The notes: generated from the letters alone by a model not told the origin. Shown: positions 9,380-19,329, numbered from the stretch's first letter. The stretch is DNA of 56,555 bases from Candidatus Woesearchaeota archaeon (GCA_018302705.1 JAGVZI010000011.1:1-56555), one strand, 5' to 3'. Numbers and translations are program-made.

Positions 9380-10792
9380 ATGGGGCAAGAGGAAGTAAAA
9401 AAAGAATTAAAGAAGTCAGGCTCGTGGTTGTTAAGCAATGAAATAGCTAAAGCAACCGGGCAATCCCTTAAATCAATCCAGTCATCTTTGCGCAGGCTTG
9501 TAAAATGGGGGGAGGTAAAGAAAGAGCCGGCTTCAAGAGTGATTCAAGACTCCAACAGGCTGAAGGAAAAAAGCTTCGCAGGGTATGCCTATAAGATAAA
9601 GGATTTCAAGACAATAGATGATTTCAAGTTCAAAGATAAGACAGTGTTGCTAAGGCTGGATTTAGATTCGCAGATGCACCCGAGTTTCATTTCAACGGAT
9701 CATTTTTCTCATCACCTTCCAACTATTTTAGAGCTCCTGGAGAAGCAGGCCAAGATAGTAATCCTGACGCACCAGGCATCAAAATCAAATGATGGAAAAA
9801 ACCCTACTCCCTTATTAGACATGCACGCATCTTATCTCTCGCAAAAGCTAAACAAGGAGGTGAGATACATAGATGACCTCACTGGAGAAACAGCCCAGAA
9901 CAGCATAAAATCGCTAACCCCGGGAGATATTATTATATTAAAAAACCTGTTTTCAGAAAAAGAAGAGATGAAAACAAAGTTCAAAAAGCAGAAGAAAACA
10001 AAGCTTGTTAAAACTCTCTCCCATTTAGCAGATTATTACGTTAATGATTCTTTCTCTCTAGCTCATTTATCCTACACATCATTAACAGGGTTCCCGCAAG
10101 TAATGCCTTCATGCATCGGAAGATTTTTTGAAAAGGAGATTGAAGCTGCAAATCACCTGTTAGATCCAGTAAAGCCGTGTTTGTATATTCTTGGAGGAGA
10201 TAAGCCACTGGAGCTGGCGCCATTCATCAAGGCATCTCTCGAAAAAAACAGGGTTAACACAATACTCACCTCAGGCTTCCTCTCCCATCTGCTTCATCTA
10301 GCCCAGGGCAAAAAGCTCGGCGGCCAGGAAGAGGAGCTAAAAAAGCTGAAAATAAAAGTCTCCTCAGACATAAAAAAGATTGCAAAATATGAGAACGTTA
10401 TCCTCCCGAAGGATTATAAGGCCTCTACTTTAGGAGTAGCAGAAAAAATCTCGCTGCATCATTTCCCCATTTACCAGAGCCTTTATGAGATCGGGTCTGA
10501 AACCGTGGAAGATTATTTAGGGTTGATAAAAAATGCCAAGACTATTGTAATCAAAGGCCCATTAGGAAAAATAGAGGACAATAATTTTCAAGAAGCGACA
10601 AAAGCTGTTTTAGAAGAAATTGAAAAGTCAAATGCCTTTACATATATTGTAGGCAATTCAACAGTAGATTGTTTTAAACAATTTAATATCCCAATAAAAA
10701 ACATCAAGCACCTCTCAAAAAACACCCAGCCATTGCTTACTTATCTGACAGAAGAAAAGCTCCCAACAGTAGAAGTTCTGAGGACGAAATGA
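9380..10792 (+). CDS. Winged-helix domain fused to an archaeal-type phosphoglycerate kinase-like domain (probable pseudoenzyme)
   Basis: N-terminal wHTH (SGSWLLSNEIAKATGQSLKSIQSSLRRLVKWGEVKKE); PGK-like VLLRLDLDSQ, LPTILELLEKQAKIVILTHQ, YYVNDSFSLAHLSYTSLTGFPQVMPSCIGRFFEKEI, LYILGGDKP, TIVIKGPLGKIEDNNFQEATKAVLEEI. Confidence 0.82.
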   Translation: MGQEEVKKELKKSGSWLLSNEIAKATGQSLKSIQSSLRRLVKWGEVKKEPASRVIQDSNRLKEKSFAGYAYKIKDFKTIDDFKFKDKTVLLRLDLDSQMHPSFISTDHFSHHLPTILELLEKQAKIVILTHQASKSNDGKNPTPLLDMHASYLSQKLNKEVRYIDDLTGETAQNSIKSLTPGDIIILKNLFSEKEEMKTKFKKQKKTKLVKTLSHLADYYVNDSFSLAHLSYTSLTGFPQVMPSCIGRFFEKEIEAANHLLDPVKPCLYILGGDKPLELAPFIKASLEKNRVNTILTSGFLSHLLHLAQGKKLGGQEEELKKLKIKVSSDIKKIAKYENVILPKDYKASTLGVAEKISLHHFPIYQSLYEIGSETVEDYLGLIKNAKTIVIKGPLGKIEDNNFQEATKAVLEEIEKSNAFTYIVGNSTVDCFKQFNIPIKNIKHLSKNTQPLLTYLTEEKLPTVEVLRTK

Positions 10793-11094
10793 AGTACAAC
10801 AAATTAGTAAGGGATAAAATTCCAGACATCATCAAACAAAAAGGATCAACTCCAATTATAAAAATTGCTGATGATGAAGAGTATCTGGAAAGACTAATCG
10901 AGAAGTTTAAGGAAGAATCTGATGAATTTCTAAAGGAATTTAGTGAAGAAGAACTGGCAGACTTATTAGAAGTGATTTATGCAATCTGCGACTTCCAGAA
11001 AATCGATACAAAGAGATTAGAAATTTTAAGAAAAGAAAAGTCTGAGAAAAGAGGAGCATTTAAAAATAAAATAATCTTAAAAGAAACTAAGTAA
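10789..11094 (+). CDS. MazG-like/phosphoribosyl-ATP pyrophosphohydrolase-like protein
   Basis: KYNKLVRDKIPDIIKQKG..., KFKEESDEFLKEFSEEELADLLEVIYAI (EExxE...D pattern). Overlaps the upstream stop by 4 nt. Confidence 0.8.
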   Translation: MKYNKLVRDKIPDIIKQKGSTPIIKIADDEEYLERLIEKFKEESDEFLKEFSEEELADLLEVIYAICDFQKIDTKRLEILRKEKSEKRGAFKNKIILKETK

Positions 11095-11095
11095 T

Positions 11096-11783
11096 ATGAC
11101 ACTAATAGCAGGGATTGATGAAGCCGGTAGAGGGCTTTAAATTTTAAAGTTCGCCATAAGGTCCAGTAATCGGTCCCTTAACAATCGCAGGAATTTTAAT
11201 CAACGAGGAAGATTCAGCCAGATTAAAAACTATTGGCGCAAAAGATTCTAAGTTGCTGATTCATAAAAAGCGCGTAGCCTTATCAAAGCAGATCCTCAAG
11301 ATAGCGAAAAATCATAAGGTATTAGTTGTCCATCCAGATGAAATAGACTATGCAGTTCATGGCCATGACGGCTTGAATTTAAACTGGCTTGAAGCTAGAA
11401 AAACAGCAGAGATCTTGAATTATTTAAGGCCAGATAAAGCAATTATCGATTGCCCCTCTCCAAATATAAAAGCATATACAAACTATTTAAGAAAATTTAT
11501 TAACAATACTGACTTGGAATTAGTAGTAGAGCACAAGGCAGACAGAAATTTTTACGTTGTAAGCGCGGCCTCGATAATTGCTAAAGTTGCAAGAGAAGAA
11601 GGGGTTGAAAAAATTGAAAAGAAGATCGGGCAGAAAATCGGAACAGGATATATGTCAAATCTTCAGTGCCAGGAATTTGTGAAAAAAAATTTCGACAAAC
11701 ATCCTGAATTATTCAGAAAATCCTGGATGCCTTATAAAAAACAAGTTGAGGAGAAAGAGCAGAAAAAATTAAATGAGTATTAA
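11096..11783 (+). CDS. rnhB: Ribonuclease HII, interrupted after codon 13 (GGG) by a 25-nt gap with in-frame stops
   Basis: MTLIAGIDEAGRG (11096-11134), interruption 11135-11159, then GPVIGPLTIAGILINEEDSARLKTIGAKDSKLLIHKKR... (11160-11783). The ORF track shows only the 3' part from 11253. Confidence 0.8.
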
Positions 11784-11977
11784 TGTCTAAATAATCTAAT
11801 AGATAAGTAGCCAGCAACAACAACCGCCAATATGCTTAGCCACATAGGCGCTTCCCAATTTCCTAGCTTTAAAGATAATCCCATAACAACCCTGATAAGA
11901 TGAACTATAGCTGCAGCACCAAAGATAAATGCAGCAATTCTATATATTATTTTATCATCCTTTTTCATTAACAACAA
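11780..11977 (-). CDS. Small membrane protein
   Basis: 65-aa hydrophobic ORF, convergent 4-bp overlap with rnhB. Confidence 0.5.
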   Translation of the reverse strand: MLLMKKDDKIIYRIAAFIFGAAAIVHLIRVVMGLSLKLGNWEAPMWLSILAVVVAGYLSIRLFRH

Positions 11978-12011
11978 AATATATAAACTAATTTATAAAA
12001 CTTTGTAGCAA

Positions 12012-15000
12012 ATGACTTACATTAAAAAGATGAAGATACACGGCTTCAAATCTTTCGCGAAGCCCACTGAGCTCCCGTTTTCAAAAGATTTCTCTGCGGT
12101 TATAGGCCCGAACGGAAGTGGGAAGTCATGCCATTATGATACGGTTATAACCATTTCAAGTGGAAAAGAAGTAAAGATTGGAAAGATAGTAGAAGAGCAA
12201 TTGAAGAAAAATCAAAATAAGACTTTAAAAGATGGAGTATATTGTGAATCTCAAGAGCCGTTGGAAATTATATCTATAAATCCAAGTTCTATGAAACAAG
12301 AGATAAAGAAAATCTCTCAATTTATAAAAAGGGAAGGAGAGGAATTATACAATATAAGTACTTCATTGGGAAAGGAATTAAAAGCAACAGGTTGCCATCC
12401 AATAATGGTCTTTAGAGATGGAAAATTAAAGAGCACCTTAATCAGAGACATTAAAGAGAATGATCTTATTGCTTCTCCAAGAATAATAAATACAAGAGAA
12501 GAAAAAAGTTTTGATAAGGATAAATCGAGGCTATTAGGATATGTAATCGGAGATGGATATATTGCTGAAGATAGGATAGAGTTTGTAAACCAAGATAAAG
12601 AAATTTTGCAGGATTTTAAAGAATTATTAATTAAATTATATATTGACCCTAATATAAAAGAAAGATATGAAAAAAATATAACAAGGGTTTATGTAAGAAA
12701 TAAGATCATAGTAAATGATATAAGAAATGCAGTAAAAAGAAACCATCTTGGATCGATAACATCAGAATTTAAAACAATTCCAAATGAAATATTGGGTTCT
12801 GATAAGGAAACAATAAGAAATCTTTTAGCAAGTTTATTTGATACAGATGGCTATATAAGAAAAGATATCTCTATAATAGAGTTCTGTTCTAAGAATGGAA
12901 ATTTAACAAAACAAATTCAAAGACTTTTATTAAGATTTGGAATAATTTCTAAAGTAAAGGAGAGGATTAATTATGCTTATAATACAGAAAATAAAACAAA
13001 GAGATCGTATTATTACCTTTATATCTATGGTTGTGAAAATCTAAAAAATTTCTATATAAATATTCCCCTAAGATGCAAACATAAAAGAGAAACCTTAGAG
13101 AGTTGGGTTTCAAAAAATAAAGTTCCAAATCCAAACAGTGATTTGTTACCAAAGGAAGTTAATAAATATATTAAAAATTTAACGAGTCTGCTTGGGATAA
13201 AAATAAAAAATGAAAAGAAAAAATATCCAAAATTAGGTGCTTACTATGAAGATATATGTCAGCCATCAAGAGAAGGAATAAGAGATTTATTGATCTTCTT
13301 TGAGGATAAATTAGCCAAGATAGTAAATGCATTTTCAGAGATAAGATTAAACAAAGAATCCTTAATGGAGATTCTTCCATTGTTAAACATATCTTATGCT
13401 CAAGCTTCATTAGGAATAGGTCTAGGCAAACACACGATCACCGATAGTTGGAGGTTTCATGGTTGGAATGGGAAAAAAGAAAATTTACAAAGTTTAAATG
13501 ATTTCATCAGGGCAACGATAGGGGATAGGTTGATAGAAATTAAAAAAATATTTTTGGAATTACAAACAATTTCGAATTCAGATATATACTGGGAAAAAAT
13601 TGTGTCAATAAAAAAAACTGAAAAAGTGCCATATGTTTATGATTTAACAGTTTTGGATAATCATAATTTTATCGGTGATGGAGTCTTTGTTCACAACAGC
13701 AACGTCGTCGATTCATTATGCTTCGTCCTCGGCAGGTTATCATCAAAATCAATGCGTGCAGAAAATTCAGCAAAATTAATTTACAATGGAGGAAAGAATG
13801 GAAAGCCGGCAACTGAGGCTTATGTCTCTATTTTATTTGACAATTCTAACAGCTCATTCCCTGCAAAGGCTAAAGAGATAGAAGTCAAGAGGGTTGTCAG
13901 GCACAACGGGCAGTCAAAATATTTTATTAACGGGGAGTTAAGGACAAGGCAGCAAATTCTCGACCTGTTGGCAGCGGCAAAAATAAACCCCGACGGCCAT
14001 AATATAATCTTGCAAGGGGACATCACGCATGCAGCAGAAATGCCTCCTGAAGAGCGCAAGTATATAATAGAAGACATAGCAGGAATCTCTGTTTACGAGG
14101 ACAAAAAAGAAAAGGCTGTCAGGGAGCTGGAGAAAGTTGAATCGCAGTTAAAAGAAGCCGATATAGTCTTGGCAGAGAGAGGCACTTATTTAAAAGAACT
14201 AAAAAAAGATTATGAACAAGCATCAAGGTACAAAGAGCTGGAAAAAAATATCAGCAGAAACAAAGCCACTTATCTGCATCTTCAGGTAAAACAAAAAGAA
14301 GACAAATTAAACAAGGTAGTTTCTTTAATAAGCAAAAATCAATCAGAAATAGATTCGATTAATAACAAAGTCTCGCAACAGCAGCAGGAGTTTGAGGGAA
14401 AAAAGCAGGAATTGCAGAAATTAAAAGACGAAATTGAAAAAAGCGGGGAATCATCCCAGTTAGCTTTGCACAGCGAAGTGGAATTATTGAAGGAGCAGCT
14501 GGCGGATGATAAAATCCGGTTTTCAACCATTCAAAATGAAATAAGCTCCTTGAATGAAAGAACCTCACAGCTTAAATCCTCCTTGCAGGATTCGGATAAA
14601 AAGGTCCAGTCGCTGCAAAAAAAGAAATCTCAGCTGGAGTCAGAATTAGCAGATTTGAAAGAAGAGGCATCAAAAAAGTCCCAGGAGTTAAGCAAGCTTA
14701 AAGAAAAGCACAGCCCTGATGATTTGGAAGCAGAGGTAACGAAGCTCGACTCAAAAATAGAATCCCTCAAGTCTCAAAATCTCGACGATAAAAAATTAAG
14801 TTTGCTAAGGGAAAAAGATAAAGCAGAAATAAGATTAGGCACAATAGAAAAGCTTGCAAACAAGCAGCAGCTTGAAAAGTTGGCTAGCTTAAAGCAAAAC
14901 TTCAAGCAGGCAGCCCAGAATTTAACTAGGGTTTCAGAGGAAGATTCGACATTGCTGAACCAACTATCTTCAGCCAGGATAAAAATACAGCAGCATAAAG

Positions 15001-16991
15001 AAGAGCATGCAAGGTTAAGCACGCAAAAAACATTGGCAAAAGAGCACTCTGCTAATTTGGCAGTCAGCAAAATAAAATCGCTGAACATGCAGGGGGTTTA
15101 CGGAACATTCTCGGAACTAGCCCATGTTCCTTCAGAGTATTCATTGGCAATTGAAGTTGCAGCTGGAAGCAGGATCAATAGCATCGTCGTTAAAGATGAC
15201 AGTATTGCAGCAAAATGCATTCAGTATCTTAAAACAAATAAATTAGGCACAGCAATATTCCTGCCACTGAATAAATTAAAAAATCCGCCGCTGCAAAAAA
15301 TTAATCACGGCCGCGGCTTGGCAATAGATATAATCAAATTTGATCCGCAATTTAAATCAGCATTTCAATATGTCCTGGGCAGCACAATTATCGTCGATAA
15401 CATAGAGGCGGCAAGAAAAATAGGTGTTGGAAAATGCCGCATGGCAACTTTGGACGGGGATTTAGTTGAAACCTCTGGTGCGATGATAGGTGGCTTTAGA
15501 AGAAAGCATTCTTCCTTGTTCTTGGCTCCGGGAATAGAAAAAAATCTTGATTCATTATCCTCGGAAATATCAAAGCTTGGCTCATTGATAAAGGATCTTG
15601 AGAAAAAGCTTGTCGTTAACGAGGGGAACATGAGCAAGGCAAGAGAGGAAAAATCAACTCTGGAAGGGGAAATATTGAAAATACAGGCATCAGTTGGCGA
15701 CATCGAACAAGTTTTGAAGGAAAAGCAGGAGCTCACAGCAAAACTTAAGCAGCTGAACTCAGAGATTTCAGGGATAGAATCAGCTGTTAGCAAAAATCTA
15801 GCGTTATTGAAGGATTTAAACAAAAAAAGGTCTTTCTTAAGGGAAAAGATAAGTCAGAAAAGAAATCCGAAAATGATGGCGCAGATAGAATCCCTGGAAA
15901 AGTTAATGCAGGAATTAAATGAAAAAAGAATCTTGCGGAATTCAGAAATAAATAACATAGCGTCGCAGATAAAAGAGCTGATACTTCCTGAAAAAGAATC
16001 GATGCAGAAAATAGTAAAGCAGAATGCATCCCAGCTAGAGCAGTTTAATTCAGAGATAAAGCGTTTATCTTCTTCAACATCGGAAAAAACATCTCAAATA
16101 AAAGATAAAGAAAAGCAGGAAGCTAAGCTCTACAGCAATTTCAGGGATATGCTGAGCAAGAGGGAAAAATTAAATCAGCTCTTGCAGGGGCATGAAATAA
16201 AGATTAACAATGAAAAGAATAAGACCCAAATTTTCGAGGAGCGTATAAACAACTTCTCGTTGGACAAGGCAAAAATAGCCTCTGAGATAGCAGGCTTAAA
16301 TCAGGAAATGCAGGAATACAAAGGTGTTTCATTAAGAAAGGGGATGTTAGAATCAGAGTTAAAAGATGAAATATCAAAATTTGAATCACTTATAAAGAAT
16401 CTTGGAAATGTAAACCTCCGCGCTTTAGAAATATATGAGCAGGTGCAGAGAGAATACGAATCCCTTGAGCTGAAGTCAAGCAAGCTTAAAGAGGAAAAGC
16501 AGGATGTCCTGAAAGTTATAGATGAAGTAGAATCAAAAAAGACTTCGACTTTCATGAAAACTTTTAGCAAAATCAACGGCAATTTCGAATCAATCTTCAG
16601 CCAGTTAACAACAAAAGGTACAGCTCATTTAGTTCTTGAAAACCCAGGAAAGCCATTGGAGGGCGGAGTGCAGATTATGGTTAAGATAGCTCACAATAAA
16701 TTCCTCGACATTAAAAGCCTCTCAGGAGGGGAAAAAACCCTGACAGCATTAGCCTTTATATTCTCAATTCAAGACCATGATCCAGCGCCGTTTTACATGC
16801 TGGACGAGGTAGATGCTGCATTAGATAAAAAGAATTCAGAAAAATTATCAGAGCTTATTAAGAGGTATTCGCAAAAGGCGCAATACATTGTTATTACGCA
16901 TAACGATTCTGTAATATCTGGAGCAGATAAATTGTATGGAGTTTCAATGCACAAGGACGGAATGAGTCATGTTGTAAGTCTGAAGGTTTAA
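12012..16991 (+). CDS. smc: Chromosome segregation protein SMC, intein-containing precursor
   Basis: GPNGSGK|...|SNVVDSLCFVLG split Walker A, long coiled coils, hinge (GVYGTFSELAHVPSEYSLAIEVAAGSRINSIVV), signature KSLSGGEKTLTALAFIFSIQ, Walker B PFYMLDEVDAALD. Confidence 0.96.
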   Translation: MTYIKKMKIHGFKSFAKPTELPFSKDFSAVIGPNGSGKSCHYDTVITISSGKEVKIGKIVEEQLKKNQNKTLKDGVYCESQEPLEIISINPSSMKQEIKKISQFIKREGEELYNISTSLGKELKATGCHPIMVFRDGKLKSTLIRDIKENDLIASPRIINTREEKSFDKDKSRLLGYVIGDGYIAEDRIEFVNQDKEILQDFKELLIKLYIDPNIKERYEKNITRVYVRNKIIVNDIRNAVKRNHLGSITSEFKTIPNEILGSDKETIRNLLASLFDTDGYIRKDISIIEFCSKNGNLTKQIQRLLLRFGIISKVKERINYAYNTENKTKRSYYYLYIYGCENLKNFYINIPLRCKHKRETLESWVSKNKVPNPNSDLLPKEVNKYIKNLTSLLGIKIKNEKKKYPKLGAYYEDICQPSREGIRDLLIFFEDKLAKIVNAFSEIRLNKESLMEILPLLNISYAQASLGIGLGKHTITDSWRFHGWNGKKENLQSLNDFIRATIGDRLIEIKKIFLELQTISNSDIYWEKIVSIKKTEKVPYVYDLTVLDNHNFIGDGVFVHNSNVVDSLCFVLGRLSSKSMRAENSAKLIYNGGKNGKPATEAYVSILFDNSNSSFPAKAKEIEVKRVVRHNGQSKYFINGELRTRQQILDLLAAAKINPDGHNIILQGDITHAAEMPPEERKYIIEDIAGISVYEDKKEKAVRELEKVESQLKEADIVLAERGTYLKELKKDYEQASRYKELEKNISRNKATYLHLQVKQKEDKLNKVVSLISKNQSEIDSINNKVSQQQQEFEGKKQELQKLKDEIEKSGESSQLALHSEVELLKEQLADDKIRFSTIQNEISSLNERTSQLKSSLQDSDKKVQSLQKKKSQLESELADLKEEASKKSQELSKLKEKHSPDDLEAEVTKLDSKIESLKSQNLDDKKLSLLREKDKAEIRLGTIEKLANKQQLEKLASLKQNFKQAAQNLTRVSEEDSTLLNQLSSARIKIQQHKEEHARLSTQKTLAKEHSANLAVSKIKSLNMQGVYGTFSELAHVPSEYSLAIEVAAGSRINSIVVKDDSIAAKCIQYLKTNKLGTAIFLPLNKLKNPPLQKINHGRGLAIDIIKFDPQFKSAFQYVLGSTIIVDNIEAARKIGVGKCRMATLDGDLVETSGAMIGGFRRKHSSLFLAPGIEKNLDSLSSEISKLGSLIKDLEKKLVVNEGNMSKAREEKSTLEGEILKIQASVGDIEQVLKEKQELTAKLKQLNSEISGIESAVSKNLALLKDLNKKRSFLREKISQKRNPKMMAQIESLEKLMQELNEKRILRNSEINNIASQIKELILPEKESMQKIVKQNASQLEQFNSEIKRLSSSTSEKTSQIKDKEKQEAKLYSNFRDMLSKREKLNQLLQGHEIKINNEKNKTQIFEERINNFSLDKAKIASEIAGLNQEMQEYKGVSLRKGMLESELKDEISKFESLIKNLGNVNLRALEIYEQVQREYESLELKSSKLKEEKQDVLKVIDEVESKKTSTFMKTFSKINGNFESIFSQLTTKGTAHLVLENPGKPLEGGVQIMVKIAHNKFLDIKSLSGGEKTLTALAFIFSIQDHDPAPFYMLDEVDAALDKKNSEKLSELIKRYSQKAQYIVITHNDSVISGADKLYGVSMHKDGMSHVVSLKV
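12126..13697 (+). mobile_element. Intein with LAGLIDADG (DOD) homing endonuclease inserted in the SMC Walker A motif
   Basis: Splicing block SCHYDTVITISSGK at N-end; LLGYVIGDGYI and LLASLFDTDGYI dodecapeptides; C-end VYDLTVLDNHNFIGDGVFVHN|S. Confidence 0.95.
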
Positions 16992-17125
16992 TTTCGTTTT
17001 TTGTTTGAAGCAACTGCGGGCACCTTTTTCTTGCGAGGATTCTGAATTTGCATCTATTCCTTCTCTAAAAGTTTTAATACACGAATATAGAAAATTAAAT
17101 AAACCAAGTAGTCTTTTTTTATTGA

Positions 17126-17878
17126 ATGGCTAAAGCTAAAAAAGTCAGAATTGCAGCAGTGCAGCTGAATATAAGCAAGCCGATAGACTCGGTAATAAAT
17201 GATATCAGGAAGTTTATGCATCTTGCTAGCACAAAGAAAGTTAATATAATCTGCTTTCCAGAAGATTCTATCTCTTTAGGGCCAAAAAAGAACAGGTTGA
17301 TCCTCTCGCAGGTGATGGAAGGCTGTAAGTTATACGGTATCTGGTGTATTATATCAACGTATCTCAAGGAGAAAAAATATAATTATAATTCAGCTTTGCT
17401 TATAGATGACAAGGGCAATATTTTTGGGAAGCACAAGAAAGTGCATGTGCTGGGAGATGGCCCGGGAATATCCCCTGGATCAAAGTTTGATGTGCATAAA
17501 ACTCCTTTCTGTAAGATTGGTATTGCAATATGCTGGGACGTTTCCAATCCGGCTGCAATAAAAAGGATGGCAAGAAAGGGGGCAAAAATTATCTTCTGTC
17601 CTATGTACTGGTGCTATGATGAATGGGCGCATAAAAAAAATCATAAGAAATTCGAGAAGAAAATACTGCAGTCTTTAATACTTACAAGAGCTTATGAAAG
17701 CTTAGTTTATGTTGTCTTCTGCAATCCTGTTGACGAGGAAGAAAACAGATTAACCTCATATACAGCAATTGCAGAGCCGCATAAAATTATCAAAGGGCTT
17801 TTTAACAAAGAAGGGATGATCCTTGCAGACATAGATTTAAAATACCTTGCAGCTATGAGAAGGAAATGGTCAACTTAA
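17126..17878 (+). CDS. Carbon-nitrogen hydrolase (nitrilase superfamily)
   Basis: IRIAAVQLNIS, CFPEDSI, KKVHVLGDGPGI, GIAICWDVSNPAA (Glu/Lys/Cys triad context). Confidence 0.9.
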   Translation: MAKAKKVRIAAVQLNISKPIDSVINDIRKFMHLASTKKVNIICFPEDSISLGPKKNRLILSQVMEGCKLYGIWCIISTYLKEKKYNYNSALLIDDKGNIFGKHKKVHVLGDGPGISPGSKFDVHKTPFCKIGIAICWDVSNPAAIKRMARKGAKIIFCPMYWCYDEWAHKKNHKKFEKKILQSLILTRAYESLVYVVFCNPVDEEENRLTSYTAIAEPHKIIKGLFNKEGMILADIDLKYLAAMRRKWST

Positions 17879-17921
17879 TCTATAGACCTAATCTATCAAG
17901 CTAATCTGCCAACATGATTTC

Positions 17922-18809
17922 TCAGCCTAATTTCCTGCATTCAGAATAAAGGTAATTTGCCAGGTTTTTAACTAGTCTGTTTTCATCATCATTGATAAAA
18001 TTCAATGCAGGGCAGCTATTGGCCTCGATTATATACCATCTTCCATTGTTAAATATCAAGTCAAGCCCGCAGACCTGCATTCCCAATGCCCTCGAAGCCC
18101 TTTCGCAAAGGTCCTTTAGTTTCTTATTTACTTTAATATTTCTAAAATGCTCTCGCACATTCCCGGACTGTTTCCAAGATTTGCTTATCTTTACTACAAA
18201 CTGCTCTAAGCGGTAGTTAATTAATGTGGCTCTGTAACTCCTGTTTAAATTTGGAATGTATTCCTGGGCTATAATCGGAGAACCAGGGCTTTTTTCAACG
18301 ATTTTATTTACTTTTTTTAGAAATGCAGGATAATTAGTGGCTTTTTCAACAGTTAATGCATTGTCAGAAAACACACCTTTCAGGACAAGTGGCGTATTTT
18401 TTAATATCTCTTTAATGAATCTCGAATAAAATTTTGTTTCTACAGGAATAAAATAAGTTTTTGGCGTTGGGATTCTATGCTCCAAGCATTTTAAGTAAAA
18501 CATCCATTTGTCTTCTTGGTAAAAAAATGAATGTGACGAGTTTATCACCCTTTTCCCTAATTCTTCCAGTGTTTTAGATAATTCAAGGGATTCAAATAAC
18601 ATCGGCTGGCATATCGTGTCATTATAAATCAATTTGCATCTTTTAGTTTTCTCTTTTATCTCGCTAAAGTCAAGCTGCTCCTCGGCTGGAAGGCAAACAA
18701 CGTCGATATTTTTCTTTATCAGGGCCAGGGGTAAAAGCTTGTCTTCATAATCATGATAAGTTTTATAATAGATAATCCCTATTGAAAGCTTCTTCCCGCC
18801 ATTTCCCAT
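17922..18809 (-). CDS. RimK-like ATP-grasp ligase
   Basis: PTPKTYFI, PLVLKGVFSD, APIIAQEYI-like PIIAQEYIPN, GLDLIFNNGRWYIIEANSCPAL. Start at M of MGNGGKKLSIGIIYYK is more likely than the ORF-track start. Confidence 0.82.
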   Translation of the reverse strand: MGNGGKKLSIGIIYYKTYHDYEDKLLPLALIKKNIDVVCLPAEEQLDFSEIKEKTKRCKLIYNDTICQPMLFESLELSKTLEELGKRVINSSHSFFYQEDKWMFYLKCLEHRIPTPKTYFIPVETKFYSRFIKEILKNTPLVLKGVFSDNALTVEKATNYPAFLKKVNKIVEKSPGSPIIAQEYIPNLNRSYRATLINYRLEQFVVKISKSWKQSGNVREHFRNIKVNKKLKDLCERASRALGMQVCGLDLIFNNGRWYIIEANSCPALNFINDDENRLVKNLANYLYSECRKLG

Positions 18810-18888
18810 GCTTATGCATAAATAAATTTGATTATTTATACTTTTTGTATCTAAAAACTTAAAAACAATCACGCAACCAATTATATAA

Positions 18889-19329
18889 ATGAGAAGAATC
18901 TATATATTGATTGCGATATTAATCTTCATCATATTAATAATATCTTTAGTCCTAATTTATAAAAATCCAGAATCAAAAGTTTGTATTTCAAATAATTGCT
19001 TTCGTGTAGAGATAGCAGACAATCCTGTTGAAAGAGCTGGAGGATTGATGTTCAGGAAAGAGCTGGAGGAAAATTCTGGAATGCTGTTTATTTTTGATTC
19101 CTCAGGAGAGCATTCATTCTGGATGAAAAACACCCTTATTCCATTGGATATTATCTGGATTGATGAAAATAAAGAAATTGTTTACATCTATGAAAATGCT
19201 CAGCCATGCAATCAAGTGTGCAATTCTGTAACTCCTAATAAAGAAGCGAAATATGTTCTTGAAATTAATTCTGGTTTGGTGGAAAAATATAATTTTAAAA
19301 CCGGAGAGGGAGTAAGAATAAATTTTTAA
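18889..19329 (+). CDS. DUF192 family membrane-anchored protein
   Basis: RAGGLMFRKELEENSGMLFIFDSSGEHSFWMKNTLIPLDIIWID. Confidence 0.9.
   Translation: MRRIYILIAILIFIILIISLVLIYKNPESKVCISNNCFRVEIADNPVERAGGLMFRKELEENSGMLFIFDSSGEHSFWMKNTLIPLDIIWIDENKEIVYIYENAQPCNQVCNSVTPNKEAKYVLEINSGLVEKYNFKTGEGVRINF

Noticed and set aside
11096-11165. BHB mRNA intron in RNase HII
   Set aside because: Every exon/intron register consistent with GRGP was checked by hand; none gives a 4-bp central helix with two 3-nt bulges. Not excluded, but not supported.
12967-16582. Minus-strand ORFs within the SMC/intein gene
   Set aside because: Shadow ORFs of a strongly supported coding sequence.
16988-17053. 21-aa basic ORF (MQIQNPRKKKVPAVASNKKRN) on the minus strand after smc
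   Set aside because: Too short to support; overlaps the smc stop codon and has no independent evidence.
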